NCBI GenBank assembly: GCA_903834835.1
Contig: CAILKO010000024.1
Location: 1 to 64,000, forward strand
Length of the DNA stretch: 64,000 nt
Source of the DNA: an uncultured Pseudomonadota bacterium
Lineage (GTDB): Bacteria > Pseudomonadota > Gammaproteobacteria > Burkholderiales > SG8-39
Reading direction: 5' to 3'
The position numbers and the translations under genes are program-made. Below the pieces are notes generated by a model, which worked only from the letters and a program-made list of their open reading frames with translations, was not told where the DNA came from and did not search any database. Of this stretch, positions 59,326 through 64,000 are shown in pieces (the first letter of the stretch is position 1; each line of letters starts with the position of its first letter).

Positions 59326-62300
59326 TCAACCTCCGGGTGTGGCGCCGTCAGGCGACGGCTTGGGAACGCTCGCAAGCTTCTCGACCTTGGGGTCAGCCCA
59401 TGTTCCGCTGACCGCGAATTCGTAGGAAAAGATCTGCCCCAGAGGATTCCGGAGCAGGCGCTGCGCGAGCATGGTGGCCACCCCGGCGATCGGTCCGCCG
59501 AGCACGCTGATCAGCGTCGAAGCCGAATCGCCGAGGCTCGGCACCACGCGCACGCGCAGTTGCTGCGTCTCCCGGGCGAGATTGGTTTCTCCGGACATGT
59601 CGACCTCCGCCGCCGAACCGCGCATCTTGAAATCGGAAGTCCTCAGCACGCCGCGTTCGATGCGCATCGAACTCTCTATGCGGTCAAACTGGAAACCCTT
59701 GGAGAATACGTCGCTGAAATCCAGCGTAATGCGCCGTGGCAGCATCTGCAGACTCATCAGCGACACGAGTTTCCCGATTCCGGGCTCGATCTCCACGAAC
59801 TGCCCATCGGACGCCTCCAGCACGAGATCGCCCTGCATGCTGCCGTAGTCGATCGTCACCGGATCGCCGTTCCAGGTCACCGAGCCGCTGAGCTTCGCCT
59901 TGCCGCCCTTCAGCAGGTTGGAATAGCCGACGCGGTCGAGAAACTTCCCTGCATCGCTCGCCTGCAGATCGAAACTGAGCGAGGTCTTCGCCTCCGCTCC
60001 CGAGCGCCAGATGCCTTTGGCGGACAACGCGGATTCGGGGTTCACGCTGGAGAGCTTGTCGATACGCCAGTCCTGACCGGAGCGCTGCGCCAGCAGTTCC
60101 ACGCGACCATACTGCTTGCCACGCAGCACCATGCGCTCGGCGATGAAGTCCACTGCGGGCAGGTCCTTGACCGCATCGGCTTCGGGCGCGCCCGGGTAGG
60201 CGTCCGGCACCTCGAAATGCTCGAGCCGGGCGATCACACGGCCTCCGGCCTCCGGGCGATACGCGATCTCGCCCGATATCTCGCGCGATTTCAGTTTTGT
60301 CGCCCAGCCCGTCCCGTCGGCACCGGCCCGCACCTCGACTTCGTGCAGCCGCCTGCCATAGAGGTCGAGTGTGCCGACGCTCAACTCGGCGCTGGTTGCG
60401 CCGGCGGCACCGGCTTCGCCCGCCGGCAGCACCGCGCGCCAGCGATCCAGGTCGAGCGCGGCCAGCGTTCCGTAGACCAGCGTGCCAGGACGCTCCGGCA
60501 CGCGCACCGGTTGGCCTGCGACCGGCGACAGCGCCACCGAGGCACGCTGCACCTGCATGGCGTCGCCCTGCCGCCTGCGCAGGAACTCCGCCGAGGCCAA
60601 ACGGCCAAGCGACATCGAAATCCGGTCCCGGGTGCCACCCTCGCTCGTCAACAGGTCCACGCGCAAGGGCAGCAGATCGTCGGCACGCTTGGCGAACGGC
60701 GCCGGCAAACCGCTCGCGATTCCGCGCAGGCCGGATTCCACCGTCACCTGGGTACGGTCCCGGTTCACGAGAATCGCTGCGCTGTAGGCCGTCGCACCCG
60801 AGATGAAGCGTCGCAGCGGATGTTCGAACAACGGCCGAAGGTTCTGCGCCTGCACATCGCCACGCGCATTGACCACCAGATTGCCCGCGCCGCGCATGCC
60901 GCCCGAGAGCTGGACCGGCCCGCCGAGAAAGACGCCGCGGATCTCCGGGATGCTGAGCCCCGCTTCGGAAAAACCGATGCGTCCGGTCGCGCGCTCCAGG
61001 GGCGGGAGTTGCGAATCGAAAACGACTGCGTTGTTCGCGAACTGGAATTCCCCATTCAGGCGGCTGCGCGCGAAGTCCTCAAGCGGCAGTTCCATGCGCA
61101 ACTGCAGGCGTCCGGGGCCGGCGGCTGCGAAACCATCTGTTCCGCCATCTATCAGGCGGCGCAATGGACTCACCGCGATGTAGCGCAGGAATTCTGCGCT
61201 CGGGCCCTCCGCGGCGCCTGCGATGCTCACGACATGGCGTTCAGCGTGCAGCGCGGGCACCGCCACTCTGACGTTCGAAAGACGCGCGCCAAACACCCTG
61301 CCCGATCGCCCTTCGAAGGAGAATGCATTGCGCTCGAACTTGAGCTGTCCGTCCACCGCTTCGATACGCGGCCATCCCGGCAGCGGCTGCACCACACCCT
61401 CGCGCACCCTCGCAGTGACAAGAAAGGTCCCCGTAGCCGGATCGGTATAGGGAAAATCACTCAGCCTGCCTTTGAGTCTGACACGCACATCGCTGCCGTT
61501 GCCTGCGAGCACGGCGGCCGCGACCCACTCTCGCGCGGCCTCGCCCATGATCGCCGGACCCGGAAGATACTTCGCCGTATGCCGCGCGTCCGCACGCTCA
61601 AGGCTCGCCGCGAGATCGATGGTGCCCGCCCCCTGCGCGGGCTGCACATAGGTTCCGGACAGGCTGCCGGCAAGATGCTCGTTCGAAAATGTGATGTCCG
61701 AGAGCTTTACGCTAAGCGGACCCGGTGCGGTTTTCTGCCATTCGACCCTGCCCGCGAGACTCGCGAGCGCGATACGCGGCTCTGGAAAAATCGTCGGAAG
61801 ATCGACGCTCGCCTGACTGGATGAGAGCCGGACCGAGCCATGACCCGCGTCCGCGTCTATGCTGCCGGACAGCGCCCTGAACCCGGGCACGCCTCCGAGC
61901 GCCTTCATGGCCAATCCTGAGAAACGCGACTTGATCGATAGTCTGCCGCCCCGACCGGCGGCGGACGAGCCTGGAGGCCCCGCGCCCGCCCAACGGATCT
62001 CCGCGTCGAGCAGCTGGCCTTCCGGCTGGGCATCGCGCAGCGCCTCACGCAGATCTGCAGGCAACGGGAGGAACTCGGCGAGCAGGACCAGTGGCTTCAG
62101 TTCGACGCGCGCAGACGAGAGCCCTGCCTCGGCAGACGCCGTCGCACTCGCCGGCCGCCAGGCGAGCTGGAAGCTCGAGGCCGGCAACTGCGGACCGCCC
62201 GCGAGTACCAGCGCAAGATCCTTGCCAGCGAGTTCATAGGCCCCCGCCTCCACGCGGCCCTGCAAGCGGCCGCGCACGCTCACCAGTTCCAGCAGCGGCA

Positions 62301-63225
62301 ACTCCGGCGCGATGCGCACCGATGCGCGCTGCAGCGCCAGATCCGTGGTGGCGCGCTGCAAACGCCCGCTTGCAAGCGTGGCCCATACGCGCAGGGCGCC
62401 CTGCCCCGCACGCACATCGAGCGGGTAGTCGACCCAGGAACGCCAGCCGGCGAGATCGGTATAACCGAGCTCCGCATAGAGACGGCCGTCCCATCGCGAA
62501 GGATCGGCAATCGACTCCCCGATCAGCTCGCCACGCAGATCCAGCAGGCTGCCGAGTCCCGGCGGAGGCCTGGCCGTCAGACCGAATGCATGCGCGTCAC
62601 CGCGGTTGCTCAGGCGAAAGTTGACCGAGGCGAGTTCCAGCGTCGGCGCGTGGCGCGCCTCATCCGCCCAGCGTATCTCGGCATTACGGATCAGGATCTC
62701 GCGCTGGCCCAACACCCAATCGGCGATGCGTCCGTTCCCGTCCCGGCGATCGATGCGCATGCCTGCGACGTAGAACGCACCGTCGGCTGCGCGGCGCACC
62801 TCGAGCTTGGGGCTGTCGATCGTAAGCGAGTGCAGGCGCAGGTCGCGAAAAACCAGCGAGCTCCACGAGACCACATTCTCGACCGAGGGCAGGACGAGCG
62901 CCTCGCGTCCCTCCTTGTCGTAGATCCGCACATCCGTGAACGCAAGTTGCGGCCTGAGTCCGAGCCACCCCGCCTCGATGCCTCCGATCGTTACCGGCAG
63001 GCCGATTGCGCTGGAAAACCCGGCCACGATATCGCCGCGATAGCGCTCGATGTCCGGCAACAGCCAGTAGCGGACGCCCAGCATGACGCCTGCGACGGCG
63101 AAGAATGCGACCCAGAGGAGGATTTCCAGAACCCCCCAGGCGGCGCTCAGGGCACCCGCACGCCGCTCGAGCTCAGGTACCCAAGATTCGCGCCGCCGGT
63201 TTTCCTGTGCGTCTTCCGTCTGCAT
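59326..63225 (-). CDS. YhdP-family AsmA-like envelope protein
   Basis: About 1299 residues. One N-terminal helix (about 27-50, VLEILLWVAFFAVAGVMLGV) anchors it in the inner membrane; the rest is a very long beta-rich periplasmic body with DUF3971 and AsmA-like C-terminal segments (WADPKVEKL near the end). Proteins of the YhdP/TamB/YdbH type form hydrophobic grooves that carry phospholipids to the outer membrane. ATG 63225 is chosen; an earlier ATG at 63300 would add 25 basic residues, and the ribosome site GGGG sits very close to 63225. It begins the operon with the Nit1-type amidase and tldD. Confidence 0.88.
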   Translation of the reverse strand: MQTEDAQENRRRESWVPELERRAGALSAAWGVLEILLWVAFFAVAGVMLGVRYWLLPDIERYRGDIVAGFSSAIGLPVTIGGIEAGWLGLRPQLAFTDVRIYDKEGREALVLPSVENVVSWSSLVFRDLRLHSLTIDSPKLEVRRAADGAFYVAGMRIDRRDGNGRIADWVLGQREILIRNAEIRWADEARHAPTLELASVNFRLSNRGDAHAFGLTARPPPGLGSLLDLRGELIGESIADPSRWDGRLYAELGYTDLAGWRSWVDYPLDVRAGQGALRVWATLASGRLQRATTDLALQRASVRIAPELPLLELVSVRGRLQGRVEAGAYELAGKDLALVLAGGPQLPASSFQLAWRPASATASAEAGLSSARVELKPLVLLAEFLPLPADLREALRDAQPEGQLLDAEIRWAGAGPPGSSAAGRGGRLSIKSRFSGLAMKALGGVPGFRALSGSIDADAGHGSVRLSSSQASVDLPTIFPEPRIALASLAGRVEWQKTAPGPLSVKLSDITFSNEHLAGSLSGTYVQPAQGAGTIDLAASLERADARHTAKYLPGPAIMGEAAREWVAAAVLAGNGSDVRVRLKGRLSDFPYTDPATGTFLVTARVREGVVQPLPGWPRIEAVDGQLKFERNAFSFEGRSGRVFGARLSNVRVAVPALHAERHVVSIAGAAEGPSAEFLRYIAVSPLRRLIDGGTDGFAAAGPGRLQLRMELPLEDFARSRLNGEFQFANNAVVFDSQLPPLERATGRIGFSEAGLSIPEIRGVFLGGPVQLSGGMRGAGNLVVNARGDVQAQNLRPLFEHPLRRFISGATAYSAAILVNRDRTQVTVESGLRGIASGLPAPFAKRADDLLPLRVDLLTSEGGTRDRISMSLGRLASAEFLRRRQGDAMQVQRASVALSPVAGQPVRVPERPGTLVYGTLAALDLDRWRAVLPAGEAGAAGATSAELSVGTLDLYGRRLHEVEVRAGADGTGWATKLKSREISGEIAYRPEAGGRVIARLEHFEVPDAYPGAPEADAVKDLPAVDFIAERMVLRGKQYGRVELLAQRSGQDWRIDKLSSVNPESALSAKGIWRSGAEAKTSLSFDLQASDAGKFLDRVGYSNLLKGGKAKLSGSVTWNGDPVTIDYGSMQGDLVLEASDGQFVEIEPGIGKLVSLMSLQMLPRRITLDFSDVFSKGFQFDRIESSMRIERGVLRTSDFKMRGSAAEVDMSGETNLARETQQLRVRVVPSLGDSASTLISVLGGPIAGVATMLAQRLLRNPLGQIFSYEFAVSGTWADPKVEKLASVPKPSPDGATPGG

Positions 63226-63431
63226 CCCCTGTGCCCAACCCCGCCGGCGCGCGCGGGAAGCATTGCATGGAATCGACCCGGGCGATGGACCCGGCGTCAT
63301 GTCGCGCCAGTATGCGGCACTTGCGACCCGGCCTGAATTCGCTTCTCATTCATGTCTCGCCGCGACAGCCGATCAGCCGCAGATTTGCATTCTAGACTGT
63401 CACGACACGGCCTCACCCCGGAAATGATCCC
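63226..63431. promoter_or_regulatory. Divergent control region between the YhdP-like gene and glnE
   Basis: About 200 bases separate the two start codons. It must carry promoters in both directions, but no box pair matches well enough to be placed with confidence. The plus-strand frame of glnE is closed by TAG at 63393-63395, so the glnE start lies after it. Confidence 0.4.
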
Positions 63432-64000
63432 TTGAATCCATCGAATCCCCTGACCAGCGAAAACTCCTCCGCAGACTCCGTCCGGCGCCTGCGCGGCCTG
63501 TCGCGCTATGCGGACCGGCTGATTGAACGTCGACCCGAACTCATTGAAGTCCTGCGCGAGAACGGCCCGGTCACGTGCGAGGCGCTTGACGCCGCGCTGG
63601 CCGGAGCGTCTCGGGACGAGGAGCCGGAATTCAAACGCAGACTGCGCCGGCTGCGGCAGGAAGTGCTGCTCAGGACCATGCACCGTGACCTCTCCGGCCG
63701 TGCCGACCTGACCGAGGTATGTGCAGCGATGAGCGCACTCGCCGACGCGAGCATCGGCGCGGCAATCGCCTGGCACGAGCCGCGCCTTGTGGAACGCTAC
63801 GGCCGGCCGACTGCGGAATCGGGAACGCCCCAGCAACTTGTGGTGGTTGCGATGGGCAAGCTGGGCGGCCGGGAACTGAACGTTTCCTCCGACATCGACC
63901 TTGTATTTCTCTATCCCGAAGAGGGAGAAACCGCCGGGCCGCAGAAAATCTCCAATCACGAGTTTTTCGCCCTGCTCGGCCGTCGCCTGATCGCGACACT
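63432..64000 (+). CDS. glnE: Glutamine synthetase adenylyltransferase/adenylyl-removing enzyme, N-terminal part
   Basis: Partial, 189 codons before the window ends. MGKLGGRELNVSSDIDLVF (about 142-160) is the nucleotidyltransferase signature of GlnE, with the GxxD...DxD metal residues; RLRGLSRYADRLIERRPEL at the N-terminus is also family-like. GlnE adds and removes AMP on glutamine synthetase according to nitrogen status. No ATG lies in the right place: TTG 63432 is the first usable start after an in-frame stop, with GGAA 11 bases upstream. The full protein would be about 900 residues. Confidence 0.92.
   Translation, partial: MNPSNPLTSENSSADSVRRLRGLSRYADRLIERRPELIEVLRENGPVTCEALDAALAGASRDEEPEFKRRLRRLRQEVLLRTMHRDLSGRADLTEVCAAMSALADASIGAAIAWHEPRLVERYGRPTAESGTPQQLVVVAMGKLGGRELNVSSDIDLVFLYPEEGETAGPQKISNHEFFALLGRRLIAT

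Noticed and set aside
58483..61824. Plus-strand open frame of about 1110 codons opposite the YhdP-like gene and the Nit1 gene
   Set aside because: Covers two convincing minus-strand genes; its translation is His/Arg-rich shadow sequence.
1..64000. tRNA, rRNA, CRISPR arrays, integrase or prophage genes
   Set aside because: None was recognisable by reading; apart from the IS end there is no sign of a mobile island with attachment sites.

Overview
The window is GC-rich chromosome from a heterotrophic proteobacterium, most likely a betaproteobacterium. The evidence is the arrangement glnE / YhdP-type AsmA protein / Nit1-type hydrolase / tldD at the right edge, two Bug-type tripartite tricarboxylate receptors, LivFGHM transport genes beside acyl-CoA and aromatic-acid catabolic genes, and frequent GTG/TTG starts. 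No rRNA, tRNA or CRISPR array was recognised. Coding density is high; no gap between genes exceeds about 300 bases.

Left edge to 17 kb (accessory and mixed). The window opens inside an IS3-family element whose end (position 140) cuts into a lower-GC membrane-protein gene. Next come a Rieske-like protein that has lost its cluster ligands, a DUF2130 coiled-coil/nuclease-like protein, a hipBA toxin-antitoxin operon behind a very AT-rich control region (with a MOSC gene overlapping its end), a Bug receptor, an SbtA-type bicarbonate transporter divergent from a CbbR-like LysR regulator, a RelE/HigB-type toxin-antitoxin pair with a promoter/operator, DoxX, an AlkA-type glycosylase, YheU, TerC, a b-type cytochrome, a sugar epimerase/glycosyltransferase pair, and a second Bug receptor.

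16.5 to 34.6 kb (catabolism of CoA thioesters and probably aromatic or alicyclic acids). An enoyl-CoA hydratase/isomerase-like protein and two unlike acyl-CoA dehydrogenases are transcribed leftward. Divergent from them are a carboxymuconolactone decarboxylase/enol-lactonase fusion and a 3-oxoadipate-type CoA transferase (pcaIJ), overlapped by a secreted TPR-CHAT protease-like gene. Two ACMSD-type amidohydrolases, two tandem near-identical periplasmic binding proteins and livHMGF complete a substrate uptake and degradation module.

34.6 to 47.5 kb (signalling cluster). Eight genes on the minus strand encode, in transcription order, a CHASE2 Ser/Thr kinase, a PP2C phosphatase, a double-FHA adaptor, a CHASE2 adenylate cyclase, a class II cAMP phosphodiesterase, a CNB-rhodanese protein, a GAF-GspE/PilB ATPase and a GAF-HD-GYP protein. 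This joins writer, eraser and reader of Thr phosphorylation to maker, breaker and receptor of cAMP, and to two likely cyclic-di-GMP-linked or motor outputs. It is the most unusual system in the window.

47.8 to 64 kb (housekeeping). UspA, a second TerC, an ACP/acyl-AMP ligase/acyltransferase fusion translationally coupled to NAD-type isocitrate dehydrogenase, sucCD, glpK, tldD, a Nit1-type amidase, the large YhdP-like protein and the 5' part of glnE. A palindromic element (core GTAAC-N6-GTTAC) recurs at 1.9, 21.7 and 53.1 kb.
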